Assembly (NCBI GenBank): GCA_030737835.1
Contig: CM060855.1
Span: 10,716,328 to 10,780,327, forward strand
Length of the DNA stretch: 64,000 nucleotides
Direction: 5' to 3'
Source: Acorus gramineus
Lineage: Eukaryota; Streptophyta; Magnoliopsida; Acorales; Acoraceae
Shown here: one piece after another, positions 11,293 to 23,060 of the stretch
Layout: every line of letters begins with the position of its first letter
Position numbering within the stretch: the stretch's first letter is position 1
Position numbers and translations under genes: made by a program
Notes under the pieces: generated by a model
Told to the model about the DNA's origin: nothing
Databases searched by the model: none
The model's input: only the letters and a program-made list of their open reading frames with translations

Positions 11293-11561
11293 GGTTTTTT
11301 ATTTTTAAGTCCTCATAAACTATATGATTTCGTGATCGATCCCTCCCTTCTTCATATTAATGTTTAGGTCCCTATATTTAAATGACATGTTCCTTATTAG
11401 TCCGATATATCACTAAATTGTTTGGTTTCTTATTAGTCCCTGAAAAAGACTAATAAGAAACAAATCATTTAAACCTAGATACTTAAATATTAATATGAAG
11501 AAGGGGGAATTCATCACTAAATCATATAGTTTATAGAGACTTTAAAATAAAAAAAACTCTT
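11293..11561. mobile_element. MITE with long inverted arms, copy 1
   Basis: The left arm (TTTTAAGTCCTCATAAAC ... CTTCTTCATATTAATGTTTA) and the right arm are inverted copies over about 70 bp (right arm ends GTTTATAGAGACTTTAAAA). A second copy is at 33494-33680. No TSD could be fixed because the edges are T- and A-rich. No coding capacity. Confidence 0.6.
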
Positions 11562-11849
11562 ATTTTTTTATTTTCATTTTCTTTTTAACTACCATATCTC
11601 ATGATCAATTTGAAAAAATCACCGTGATTTCTCATAACATATGCCAAATTCCTTCATATAGGTAAACTATAATACGCAAAGTGATGATTTAAGCATGATA
11701 ACAAAAAAAAAAGTGTTTTAAATAGATATATAGTAAAAAAAATTCCTTCAATACCACATCAAAGAGTTGCTTTTGAACATTAAATTTATATTTTTTTGGC
11801 AATTTTTTCAATCAGAATCATAATTATAATATTTTATAGTTTTATTAAT

Positions 11850-12100
11850 AAAGAAAAAAATTCATATAACCCTCTACAATCACCCAAATATCCATATAAC
11901 CCCCTGTAAAATAGAAATAACCCCTTCGAAACCCTTACATAAATCCAAATCAATCCCTGAGTAAAAAAAAACCATAAATAGAATTAGAATACCCAGGATA
12001 TTTCGTCATGTTAACTCATATTATTTACAATATATACAAATAAGCCCTTGTAAACTGGAAAAAATCAAAATAACCCCCTGTCAATTATCATTTTGCACTT
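11850..12100. mobile_element. Partial copy of the CCATATAACCCC MULE family
   Basis: Contains several ATCCATATAACCCCC-like units as in the intact elements at 12399-12917 and 20591-21112. No matching right terminus was found, so it is taken as a truncated or badly decayed copy. Confidence 0.45.
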
Positions 12101-12398
12101 AACAGTAATTATCTTACATAAATCCAAATTCAAAAAGTCGTTTCATATAGAAAGTAGAGATACCTTTTTTTTTAGGCCACAAACACCAAAGACTCTCTTA
12201 ATGAATTTTTTTAATTATATAATTATTAAAATATATTTTTTATGACATAATTATAGACTGTTAAAACGTTAAAGGACTTTTAATGACAATTATTACAATC
12301 TACTAAAAATTAAAAAAAATAAAAATAAAAAATAAAAAAATATCGAAATAATATTTTAAAAATCCTAAATTAGAAGTAAAAATGCACTTTTATTAATA

Positions 12399-12917
12399 GG
12401 GGAAAATCCAAATAACCCCTCATAAACTGCCTAAAATCCATATAACCCCTTGACTATTCTTAATGTTCATATAACCCCTTAAAAACACTTATGTAATTCC
12501 AAATAACCCCTGAGTTAAACTTTGGTCGACAAATAATGAATATTATGGGAATATTATGTTTGATTAAACCTTGACTAAAAATAAAGTATATAAAAAATCC
12601 CTTACTACTTATTAAAAATGTGAAAATCCTTTGTAAATTATGATTTTATCCCTCCAAATAAATTATGAAATCCTATCTCGAGGGTAAAATAGCCATTTAA
12701 AGATGTTTTTCACATTTTTAACGCATTTTTAACACGTGCTTTCATCCCAGGTTAACTAAACAGAATATCCATATAACATTCCTCATCCAACGAAAATTAA
12801 ATTTATTGGTTATTTAAATTTACATAAATATTTTGAGAACAGTAATTTAGATTTTAAGAAAAGTCAGAGGTTATATAAATTGCAGACAGTTCATAAGGGA
12901 TTATATGGTTTTTTCCC
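12399..12917. mobile_element. Non-autonomous MULE, CCATATAACCCC family, copy 1
   Basis: 519 bp. The left end GGGGAAAATCCAAATAACCC and the complement of the right end GGGAAAAAACCATATAATCC are inverted termini, with inverted similarity extending about 60 bp. Imperfect 9-bp TSDs flank it: TTATTAATA (12390-12398) and TTGTTAGTA (12918-12926), two transitions. It shares its ends and internal CATTTTTAACAC-like motifs with 20591-21112. No coding capacity. Confidence 0.7.
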
Positions 12918-12976
12918 TTGTTAGTATAGATTGACTTTCTATTTACGCAGCTTCAAAGACTAGTGACGACTCTAAA

Positions 12977-13928
12977 ACCTGGTTTGGCATTGGGATAAGG
13001 TGTTGGGATAAAGAATAATTAAGTTAAATCATATGTAATCCCTTATGGCATAAGAAAAAAAAGGGATAAATCATTAACAATTGTCCATATTTAGAGAGAA
13101 AAAATTAAAAAAATTTGTTCTAGGTAGGGCCTAGTTTGGCATGGGGATAAAGGGTTGGGATAAGGAAAAAAATTAGGTTAAATTACTTGTTATCTTGTAT
13201 GGCATTAAAAAAAAGGGGATAAATCATGGACAATTGTTCACATTTTGAGATAAAAAATGGGGATAGTTTGTAAAGATGGAACAGACTTTATCCCAATTTT
13301 ATAAAATTAGGATAACATTTATGACTACCTTTCCCAACAAAAAAGAAAAGAAAAAAAATAATGTGTTCCACCAAACAATATTAATGACCCATTAATAGGA
13401 AGGGTAGGTCTGATATTTTTTTAAAAACATTTAAAGTTATCCTATATTTGATCCAAATACAAGATTGAGGATAAGAACATAAAAAATGAGGATAATAAAA
13501 AACATTACCATATGCAAATCTGGATAAAAATAGTGATTTTTTTATCCCTATAAATTAGGCTAACTTATCCTAAAAATTTATCTCTTTACCAAACTAGGCT
13601 TAAAAGTTGGAATAGAATTTATCTCCATTTTTTAACCTCATTTTGTAAAACATGGACAATATTTATGACTACCTTCCCAAAAAAACAAAAACAAAAAAGT
13701 TTATAAAATCAAAACCAACAATATTAATGCCCATTGTAGAAAGAGTAGGCTTATATTTTTTTAGTTTTTTTTTAAGTTATCTCGTATTTTACATCATGTG
13801 ATGCAAATGCAAATTAAAGATAAACATATAAAAAAATAGAAATAGCAAAATGAATTATCAAATATAAATATAGATAAAAATAATGATTTTTTTATTTTCA
13901 TAAATTAAACTAATTTATTCTAAATATT
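12977..13928. mobile_element. Older GGTTTGGCATTGGGATAA MITE interrupted by a younger relative
   Basis: The left half (12977-13128) and right part (13606-about 13928) together match the full length of the related element at 13129-13605, including GGATAAATCATTAACAATTGTCC at left and ACATTTATGACTACCTTCCC-like sequence at right. The younger copy therefore inserted into this one. Its right end has decayed or been lost next to MULE B. Confidence 0.6.
13129..13605. mobile_element. MITE GGGCCTAGTTTGG family, nested in its own relative
   Basis: About 477 bp. The left end GGGCCTAGTTTGGCATGGGG and the complement of the right end AGCCTAGTTTGGTAAAGAG are inverted termini, followed by shared GGATAA motifs. 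It splits an older copy (12977-13928). The TSD is not clear, so PIF/Harbinger or hAT origin stays open. Another relative lies at 27421-27709. Confidence 0.65.
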
Positions 13929-14189
13929 CATTTATGTTTACAATAATGATTCCTAGGTCCCAACTTCACAAGCCCCAAATCAGGCTCCATGATGTGGCAA
14001 GTGTGAATTGTCTATTATACCCTTAATGATTATCTCCTTCTCTCCTTCTCTCCCAATAATTATCAAAACCCTTCAAAAATAAAAATATATAAAAAAAATC
14101 AACAACCCAAATTAAAAACCCCTCTCTCTGTCTTATCTCTTCAAAATCTTCCAAATAAAATCAAAATCAAAATCAAAACTCTCTCTCTC

Positions 14190-14440
14190 AATGGGTTCCA
14201 TCGTCACCGACGAAGAAAAATCCGACGCTGACGGCGAACCCCCACTCTCCGCTGCTGCAACACCCTCCCGTCCCACCTAAAGCTCCAGCTCCCACCGCCG
14301 TCGGCGGCGATGGCGGTGGAGGATTTCGAGATGGTCTCTTAGAAGCCGTCGGAGTACACAAGCCTTCGTCGCAGATCGACGCCGCCTCTCCCACCGCCTC
14401 CACCGCAGATCGACGCCCAGGACAACCCCTTTTTTTCGAT
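14190..14440 (+). other. GC-rich gene-like fragment inside MULE B (possible capture)
   Basis: A plus-strand ATG at 14190 opens MGSIVTDEEKSDADGEPP and stops after 29 codons. The next frame runs on without a stop to about 14490 with Pro/Ala/Gly-rich sequence, as if a GC-rich first exon had shifted frame. A T-C-rich leader (14125-14189) precedes it. This looks like the 5' end of a host gene caught in a Pack-MULE. The parent gene was not recognised. Confidence 0.4.
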
Positions 14441-14699
14441 TTGGATGTCACCTCAATGTCTCTTGAATCGGGTTTGACATTATTAGATTTGTAATCGAGT
14501 TGTATTTTGCTTATTGTTTTAAATTTAAACACGATTTTTTTTATATATTGAATGTCATTTTTCACAGTTTGATTTGTTTTTGTCTCAATATCTAAATGTG
14601 ACGATTGATATTGTTACATTTTATATGGTGGTAGTTTGTTTGATGTTACTACTACATTGTTGACAATGTAAATAGTCATTTTTTAAATATGTGTTGTTT

Positions 14700-15240
14700 T
14701 TGTTACATTCGTAAATGTAACAGTCAACCGCATGCATGTATTAATTTATATTTGTTACATTCATAAATGTTTCAACTACAGGTATATTGCATAGAATTTA
14801 AAACATCTGGTAATTACATTTGGTAAATATAACCGTTATGTTACATTTATGTAAATGTAACCGTTTTCATCAAAATGAATCAAATAGTTCATGTAATATT
14901 GTTAAATGTAACTCATAACAAAAAAAGGTGTTTGATATTTTTCAGAAAATGTAACTGACTATTGAATAGAGGATCGGTTTAAAATTGTTTAAACATTGCA
15001 TGGAATGTAAAACATTTAGGTAAATGTAACTATTATGTTACATTTATGTAAATGTAACTGTTTTTATGAAAATGAATCAAATAGTTCATGTAATATTTGT
15101 TAAATGTAACTCATAACAAAAAAGGTGTTTGATGTTTTTCATAAAATGTAACTGACTATTGAAGAGAGTATCTTTTTAAAATTGTTTAAACATTTTATAG
15201 AATGTAAAATAGTTAGGTAAATGTAACAGTGTTTATATAA
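14700..15240. repeat. Dispersed palindrome units in MULE B
   Basis: Several units such as GTTACATTCGTAAATGTAAC (about 14703) and GTTACATTTATGTAAATGTAAC-like sequences (about 14840 and 15037) occur in two diverged copies of a block of about 200 bp (14780-14990 and 14990-15190). These share AATGAATCAAATAGTTCATG and AACTCATAACAAAAAAGGTG. Confidence 0.75.
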
Positions 15241-15670
15241 ATACAACAAATAATTGTAAAGGATGTAAATATTTAGGAAATGTATTTCTATTTTCAGAGA
15301 TGATCTTATTTATGTAAATTGAAAAGAAGTTTGTTAAATGCTATAATGTTTAGTTAATAACATTCGTAAAAAAATATATACATAATTTGAAAAAAAAAAA
15401 AAAAAGAGTAGCCGTTTGGATTTTGACAAAAAAAAAGTAATTTAGGTAAGTTTTGGTGTAATTTAGGTAAATTTTGGATATAACTAAAATAGAAAATTCT
15501 GGGTAAGGATTTCAAAATTCAAATTTTAAAATACATAAAATTAGTAATTGATTTAAGAAAAAAAAATGATTTGGATTAATGAGAAAGATTTTTAATGAAT
15601 GACATATTTATATTTTAACATTTTATTTTTTAAAAAAAATCAATAAATCAATGAATGAGATGATCACACA

Positions 15671-16488
15671 TAGGCCTGTCAACAGATCGGGTCCAGACCC
15701 GGACCCGATCCGACCCGGATTCGATTACACGTGTAATATACCCGACCCGATTTGGACCCGACCCGAGTTGGACCTGACCTGGCGGACCCGAACAAACAAA
15801 CGGGTCGGGTCCGGGTCCACCCCGCCCCGACCCATTGGACCCGAGACCCGATTGTTTTATTAAAATATTCTAATATATTATAAGACCATTAGTATTAGTT
15901 GATACATAATTTTATTTCTTACTTATTTTTATATCTACAAGTTTATAAATCATAATCATAACAAGCCTATAAATCAGTTTGTTTTGGACAATTAACTTAT
16001 TAGCTTTTGAATTTGTATGATTAATTAGTTTGTTGCATGATTTATGTTTATTATTTAGGTTAATATGTTAGTGTTTATTGTTTTGAATGTTGTTTAGGTT
16101 AGTTATGTTTATTATTTAAGTTAATATGTTTTTTATGTTAGTGATTATTGTTTTGGATGTTGTTTAATAATTCATTTACTTCTTTTGAATTGTATAAAAT
16201 TATATTCAAACATAGTCTCATTAACAATAATGTTTTATTACAAAAAATTTCAAATAGAATGATAAGGCAAACAAATACACGAGCTCTTCTCTCTTTTTTT
16301 TTTTTTTTACCCAATCATCCGGGTCGGGTCGGGCCCGGGCCCGACCCAGGTCCGACGGGTCCAGGTCCGGGTTCACATTTCTCCGGACCCGCTGGGTCCT
16401 AGATTGAACCCGGATCCGCTGGGTCCATTCACGGGTCAGATCTGGATCCACCCCAATCCGATCTGGACCCGACCTGTTGACAGGCCTA
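15671..16488. mobile_element. Non-autonomous hAT element, copy 2, nested in MULE B
   Basis: 818 bp. The left end TAGGCCTGTCAACAGATCGG and the complement of the right end TAGGCCTGTCAACAGGTCGG are near-perfect inverted termini. 8-bp TSDs ATCACACA (15663-15670) and ATGACACA (16489-16496) differ at one base. It has the same GC-rich GGGTCC subterminal blocks and AT-rich core as 8081-8895. Removing it restores the right end of MULE B. Confidence 0.9.
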
Positions 16489-16557
16489 ATGACACATCAT
16501 GCAGATTCGTGAATGAGAGTTATATTTGAGGGTCTCCTACCATGAGTCTTATTTTTA

Positions 16558-16870
16558 TCAACGCGGCAGCAACAAAATGTCAACGGTCTGTTCAATCGTT
16601 GGTTGAACACGTGGACGGGCGTCATTGGATAATAAAGAAAGGCCAACGTGGCAGACCTAAAAGACGAGATTACCCTTATTGGGTCCTGGTGGTTGATTGA
16701 TGGCGAGGACACGCCGTGTAAAAGAGGGAAGCTCGGTTCATTCTGGTCGCTTTTTTCTTACTCTCTTGTTTTTTTTTTAGTCAAAAAAAAAAAAAAAACG
16801 GAGGAGAACGTCTGCGTGGTCCCCACATAGTGACCGTCTGTAGCCGGTTGAGGAGGTCATCGATGTCACG
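16558..16870. promoter_or_regulatory. Promoter-like island without an adjacent gene
   Basis: A GC-richer block between transposons contains CACGTGG (16608-16614, G-box), AACGTGGCA (16645-16653, ABRE-like), ATTGG and several GTCAAC/GTTGAC elements. No exon, initiator region or open frame of note lies on either side before the next repeat. It may be a relic promoter, a piece carried by a lost element, or an upstream enhancer. The function is inferred from motif content only. Confidence 0.3.
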
Positions 16871-18225
16871 TTAACGCCCCCGCGGAATGATTTTTTTTCT
16901 TCTCGAAAAAAATCAAATAAAACTCTCCGTAAACATAATTTTTTTTTTAAGATTATATAACCTTCTCAAAATATTTATATCTAAATAGCACATTGAGTTC
17001 AATTTTTATTAACAGATGAATAATATTACATGAATATTCTATTTGATAAATCATGATCAAACACACAGTATATCAAAACTTTTTTGAATATATTGAACAT
17101 GTGAATTTTTTTTATAAATGATTATTTTACCTCTCTAAATAGATTAGAATGGCTGAGAGCATTTTTTCAAGTTACACTAGTTGAAATGATTTTTTTTTTT
17201 TTTTTTACTATGGAGAGTCAATGAATGACAGGTGACTAGACTATCGGAGGAGCTTGGACGGATTTATGTGAATGGGGGATTTAATCAACTTAACATAAGA
17301 TAATTATTTATTTAAAATGATTGTTGAAAGTTTTTGTTTTCCTATGTCAGTCAAGTTCCTGATATTTTTTTTTCTTTATCTGATGTTTAAACGTCAATAA
17401 AAATAACATTAAATTTTTATAAAACTATGTATTTTCATGTTGAATTATTCAACATGCTATTGTAAAACAAGTATGTCAATACACAAATATATATTACTTT
17501 TCGAGAGTCGTTAAAGCATCAATGATAATGATGTTTATCCAAAAAAAAAAAAAAATTTTAAAATAGTACCCGATTTGTATTGAGCGCATTGTTGGAGATT
17601 TCATTTGTCTATAGTTAAACATCATGCATTTTCAAGGATATTTTGAGATAGTTAACATATTAAAGAAAATAAGGGAAAAATCATATGGTTCAGATGACAG
17701 AAAAAAGAAAAAAAAAAACAATTTCATTTTCATCAAATAATATAATCACTTTAATAATTAATTTTATTTTTCTCTGTAAGGTTAATAATTAATATCTAAA
17801 AATACTAGTTCAAATTTTATTAATGATTCCGGATGAATAAAATGACCTGAGAAATCAAGATGGGTATGGGCCTTTGGGGACACCTGTCGGTGGAAGAGGA
17901 GACAATCTAAGCAGAGTCAATCATTAGCACGGCCCCACGTTTTCTTTTTTTGCAATTATTATTCAGTGATTGAAAAATTTGCATTCAACCTATCTTAGTT
18001 GTCAATTTGTCATCATTACGGATAGGGGGACGGCAGTAGGGGTAAATCAGTCAATTTTCGTAAGATTTGTTAGGGATTACGAGATCAACGGCTGGTAAGA
18101 CACGATGGGGGACAGTTGTGTGGATTTTGGGTGGATCCGGACCGTACGTTGTCGGTCGTCCTTCTACGATCCGGATTTGGGTGCGACAGATCTGAGCGGG
18201 CTTTTTTTTTTTTTTTTTTTTTCTT
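16871..18225. other. AT-rich spacer with a second GC-richer patch
   Basis: No gene seen. A GC-richer patch at 17860-18200 (for example GGATCCGGACCGTACGTTGTCGG-like sequence near 18134) precedes the MULE at 18226 and has no coding frame of note. T-runs of 15 or more occur near 17190 and 18202. Confidence 0.45.
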
Positions 18226-19541
18226 GGGTGTCTCTAGTTACACCCTTTTTATTTATTTATTTATTTATTACGGTACACACTTAATTTTTACACACCTAAT
18301 AAAATTTAATCACATTTTTTTAAATGTCCATGTATATAAATAAGGTATTGAATTTCCAGTACACACCTAACCTTTCAAAAAAAAAAATAGTAAAAACTCT
18401 ACTCTCTTCATCACCCTTCTCATCTTCAACACCCACCCGTCTCGCTCTCTCACTCTCCGTTGACAGCCAAGCCTCCCAATGCTCTCCCTCACAGTGAATT
18501 ATCTAGCTGTCTGCGCTCTCCTTCTCCATCATCCCGTCACGATTATCATCTCATTTTCATGGATTGAAGATCATGTTCATTTTATGATAAACTTACATAT
18601 TTTATTTGTATTTGTAGTTCTATGAATATTGTGAGTTGTGTGTTTAGGGTTTTATAGATTTGTTTTTTTTTTTTAGTTTTAGGGTTTCATTATTATTTTG
18701 TGATCCTCGCGACACAAGCATAGTCGACATATACACAAAATATCGACATTGCTATTGTTGCACAAGTTTTAGATGCTACAGGTTTAGTTCTCTGATCCTG
18801 CAACACAAGCCTGATTGACATATATATATAATATCGACACTGCAATTGTCGCATAGGTTACCGATGCTCCGAGTTCAGTTCTGTGATCCCACGACACAAG
18901 CAGTGTTGACATAAATACAGACTATCGACATTGATATTGTCGCACAGGTTGCAGATACTACGGGGTCGGTTCTGTGATCCCCACGACACAAACAATGTCG
19001 ATATAAATATATAATATCGACACTATTATTGTTGCACATGTTCCAGATTGTGAATGTGCATATAAGACCATATATACAAACCCTAAAGAAACCCTACAAA
19101 TTTTTATCATCCCAAACCTTAGACAAAACATCCAACAACCCTAAACATACACAAACGTGGAGAAACACAAATCCAAACGCAAGTTTTTACCTCATCGTTC
19201 TTTGGGGCCTCCATGCCATGATGATTTTCCAGCCGAATCTCTTGAGTACGCGGAATCTGACACGTGTGCCACCACACCACCACGTTGCCAGCCGAACATC
19301 TTCCTCCACCTCTTCAATAGGCCGATTACTCCTCTGTGCGTTCTCTTGTGCGCGCGGGAAAGAGAAAGTTTTACAGTTGTGGAGAGGTGTGCAACATATA
19401 GAAGATTTTTTTGTAAAAAAATAATAATGGATGTTTAAATAATGGGGTGTGCACAAGATCCGAATATAAATGAATCTTTTGTACACTATCCATTTATTAA
19501 GGGTGTGCACCCAAATTTGAGGGGTGCAATTAGAGGCACCC
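18226..19541. mobile_element. MULE-type element with internal 91-bp tandem repeat
   Basis: 1316 bp. The left end GGGTGTCTCTAGTTACACCC and the complement of the right end GGGTGCCTCTAATTGCACCC are inverted termini. Perfect 9-bp duplications TTTTTTCTT flank it, although low complexity weakens this evidence. Subterminal GTACACAC/GTGTGCAC motifs are shared by both arms. The interior holds a CT-rich leader-like stretch (18400-18560), four copies of a 91-bp repeat (18700-19055) and a GC-richer segment (19150-19370) with short open frames on both strands, possibly captured DNA. No transposase. Confidence 0.7.
18700..19055. repeat. Four-copy minisatellite, period about 91 bp
   Basis: Units start at 18700, 18792, 18883 and 18974. 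Each has the order GTGATCC-xx-ACGACACAAG, TCGACATA, ATATCGACA, ATTGTCGCACAGGTT-like, GATGCTxCxG and GTTCT. The copies are clearly diverged, so the array is not very recent. It lies inside the MULE-type element 18226-19541. Confidence 0.85.
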
Positions 19542-19830
19542 TTTTTTCTTTTCTTTTCAAAGCCCTCCAATATTCATAATTACCAATGTAAAAAATTTAA
19601 TTCAACTATTTATTTTTCAAGCATCTGAAATTTTTAACATACCAAAATACTTTTTAAAGTTATTCATTATATATAAATTTTATCCTTAATGTTATATATT
19701 AACAATCAAATACACTTTTTTACCCTTTAATTAATATTTTAATAATAATTTTTTTGCATTTAATAAAATCAACTCAGATAAACATAGAAAGAATGTGTGT
19801 GCATATATATAACAAGGTAGATATTAACAA

Positions 19831-19893
19831 TCACACACACACACACACACAAACATACTGTGGTCTTTGAGAACTGCGTGTATATATCTATAT

Positions 19894-19928
<35 letters not shown>
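19831..19928. repeat. (CA)n and (TA)n microsatellites
   Basis: A CA run at 19831-19850 and broken TA runs at 19879-19928, in a short spacer between two transposons. Confidence 0.9.
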
Positions 19929-20590
19929 CACTTATCAAAGTATTTGTACGTGCAAGGGCGGAGCCAAGAATTAGAACAACGGGAAGCCGAGAGGCCAATA
20001 GACTTAGAATAAGAAAAAATGCATTTATAAAATAATATAATTATATGGTAATTTAAGATAATTAAAGTTGATGAATAATGACCGAGTCATTGAAATAATG
20101 GACAATTTAGATAGAAATTTATTTTTAACTACTTTTCTCACATTTAGAAAATATGAAAAATTTATTTGAAATTTTTTTAAAAAAAATTTGCAATCTCATT
20201 ATTTACATTCACACAAAATTTAAAAATAAGCCTGGACAAATTTAAAAAATAAATATGAAAAAACAATTGATCACGACACAAGGATAGTACCCTTAAAGCA
20301 TATATTTAAAAAATTAACTTCTAAAAAAGTCCGAGATATTCAAATTAGAGATCATGAAAAATCAAAATAAATAACTGTGGTTTTTCAACCACCGTCCCTT
20401 GAACCAATTTTTTCTTACCAATTTTTCAAAAATGCAACCTATTTGTTGTAATGTAACTAACATATTATATGAAATCGATCACGTAACGTAATATAACAAT
20501 ATATATTACACTATCTCAATATACTTTTTATACAAAAAAATATAATTAAAATATATGCATTCAATTTATATGAGTATTTATTAAATTTTT

Positions 20591-21112
20591 GGGAAAAATC
20601 CATACAACCCTTAAATTTGTCTGAAATCCATATAACCCCCGACTTTTATTAAAATCCATATAACCCCCTAACAACACCTAGTAAATCCAAATAACCCTCT
20701 ACATAAAATTTTCGTTAATATATGATAAATATTTTATGAATATTTCATTTGGGTATCGCTATCTGAAAACACAATAAAAACTAATATGTTAAAAATGTGA
20801 AAAAAATTACAAAAATTATTATTCTATCTTCTCTGGATATATTATAAAACCCTATCTAGGGGGTAAAATCGTCATTTATAAAAGAATTTTCACATTTTTA
20901 TCACATTGTAGAATATTCTTGCTATACTGTATTTTCTACCAGGGTTAACCAAACATAATATTCACAAAATATTCATTATCTATGAACATAAATTTTATTC
21001 AAGGAGTTATTTAAATTTACTAGGTGGTTTCACGGGGTTATATGGATTTTAAAAAAATCCACGGGGTTATATGATTTCAGTCACTTTATAGGGGGTTATA
21101 TGGATTTTTCTC
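20591..21112. mobile_element. Non-autonomous MULE, CCATATAACCCC family, copy 2 (nested)
   Basis: 522 bp inside the hAT element 19953-21613. The left end GGGAAAAATCCATACAACCC and the complement of the right end GAGAAAAATCCATATAACCC are inverted termini, with ATCCATATAACCCC units repeated two to three times in each arm. 9-bp TSDs TAAATTTTT (20582-20590) and TTAATTTTT (21113-21121) differ at one base. No coding capacity. Confidence 0.72.
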
Positions 21113-21280
21113 TTAATTTTTATGAGGGAAGATATTTAATTAGCTAAGCATGTATTAAAAATATTGTGTGAGATGCAAATGGGATTACAAACTGGGCTGA
21201 ATATAACAATTTTCAATGCAAATACTCACCTAATATTTCAATTCATTTCATTACAAACCCCCCCCCCCCCCAAACCACAA

Positions 21281-21281
<1 letters not shown>

Positions 21282-21340
<59 letters not shown>
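21282..21340. repeat. (AAT)n microsatellite
   Basis: About 19 uninterrupted AAT units, seen directly, just after a C homopolymer at 21258-21271. Confidence 0.95.
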
Positions 21341-21761
21341 TAAATTCTCAAAATGGTCTTTTACAAGGAAAACTTTTCCTAGGTAATATATACTCATATT
21401 GCCTCATCAATACAAAACTTTTACCTAAGGAAATAGGGGCTTATCAACCACTAAATTACTAACGCAATTTTTTGTAATATTATTTACAAACAACTTCATA
21501 TCCTTTACCAAGGACATATTTCATTTTTAAATATCATACAGTGACTTCTACCCATGGTTTCTGCCTTTGGGGGGGGGGGAGCTCCAGCACGTCCCCCATT
21601 GGTTCCGCCCCTGTATATGTGTCAATAAGAAAAGCATATGAATTTATTGAAGCATATACCTCACTGGACAATGCACATTTTTTATAATGTATACCTCGAT
21701 AAAGGATGTATATACGTAGTTCGCATGGACCGCATATTATCTTTTTAATATATATGTATAT

Positions 21762-23060
21762 CAATAATGATTCCTAGACCCCAACTTTTCAGGCCCCATC
21801 ACAGGCCCCATGATGTGGCAATAGGACATTACCTATTATACCCTCTAATTGCTAACCACCTCTAAACAAGGAAAACGGTTTGATTTATTCCTAGGATTGT
21901 GGAGATTTCATTAATTACTGTATTTCTTCTTCCTTGCATTGTGTAAAATCATTAAACCTAATAATTTACAATGAACATATTCGTAGGAGTCCCGAAATTT
22001 TAATCACAAGAAGTTTGAAAAACTGATTTGTTCTTTATCAAGTTGGATCTCTCTTCCGGATCAGGTTTGTCAATTATTTTTTTTATTTTTTTTTTATCTT
22101 ATTGAATGAAAGTCACATCGAATTTGAAATTAAATTTTTGATGATCAAATATTCAATCTATGTTACATGTTTCAATTCAAAAAATGAATTTTTTTTATGT
22201 TTTGATCACTATTTCACACTTTTTTATATATTTGTTTCGTTATAATTTCATAAATGTAATTTTGATATTGTTACATTTAATTGTTACTGGTTCGTGTGAT
22301 GTTTATATTAAACTCTCGAACTCGGATATTCATTTACACAATTTTGTTACATTCATAAATGTAACACTCTGAAATGTAACATTATCTCATGTTGTGCATT
22401 TCTTTTAACAATGCAAATAGAAATGACGTATAAATGTAACAGTGAAGTACATACTTTTACAGAGGATTCTGATACATTTTCTTTGGAAGGCAGTGCACTA
22501 GAAATTGAAATAGATAATTTCAAATAGTAAATGTAACTGTTTGACATTTAGGTAAATGTAATTGTTTGTTCCATCTATATAAATGTAACAGTTTTTATAT
22601 AAATGTAACAAATCGTTGTGAGAGATTTTAAGAAATGTATTTATAACTACCAATATAAAATGTAACTGTTTCATATGTTAACTATATGTGTTTTTTATTT
22701 AAATTTGAATACAATAAATACCTAGAGAAAATGAGCCGTTTGAAGGATTTTAATGAAAACAATTTCGGTAATTTTTGGTGTAATCTAGGTTCAATTATAA
22801 TTTAGGTAATGATTTTAAAATTCAAAATTTGAAATAAGTAAATGGATTTTAAGATTTACATGGAAGAGTCATAACAAAATAGAGAAAATGGGGGGATTTG
22901 GGTTAATAAGACAAATTTTTAATGAATGGCAAATTTGTATTTTGTCAGTTTACTATTTTTTGAAAAAGTCAACAAACCAAACAAACCAACCAATGAAATG
23001 ATGACCCCTCATGGGGCTTGTGAATGGGGCTTATATTATGGGGCCTGGGTATCATAACTC
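21762..23060 (+). mobile_element. Non-autonomous MULE, copy C
   Basis: About 1.3 kb. The left end CAATAATGATTCCTAGACCC and the complement of the right end GAGTTATGATACCCAGGCCC match copies A and B. Subterminal GGCCCCATGATGTGGCAA (left) and ATGGGGCTTGTGAATGGGGC (right) are also shared. It sits in a TA-rich site (left flank TATGTATAT, right flank ATATATATA), so its TSD cannot be resolved. The interior has GTTACATTCATAAATGTAAC (about 22347) and further ATGTAACAG units, but no clear gene fragment. Confidence 0.8.

Larger units (their letters stand above)
13941..16548 (+). mobile_element. Non-autonomous MULE, copy B, carrying a nested hAT element
   Basis: The left end CAATAATGATTCCTAGGTCC matches copies A and C. 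The right terminal region is split by the hAT element at 15671-16488: the sequence before it (GAATGAGATGATCACACA) and after it (TCATGCAGATTCGTGAATGA) joins into the same order as the right end of copy C. TSDs TTATGTTTA (13932-13940) and TTATTTTTA (16549-16557) differ at one base. The interior holds a GC-rich gene-like piece at 14190-14440 and many GTAAATGTAAC palindrome units at 14700-15240. No transposase. Confidence 0.8.
19953..21613. mobile_element. hAT-type element hosting a nested MULE
   Basis: 1661 bp. The left end CAAGGGCGGAGCCAAG and the complement of the right end CAGGGGCGGAACCAAT are inverted termini of the GGGCGGAGCCA type, also seen at 27073. 8-bp TSDs TGTACGTG (19945-19952) and TATATGTG (21614-21621) differ by two transitions. 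The MULE 20591-21112, a C-run (21258-21271) and an (AAT)n tract lie inside. No transposase was recognised. Confidence 0.7.
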
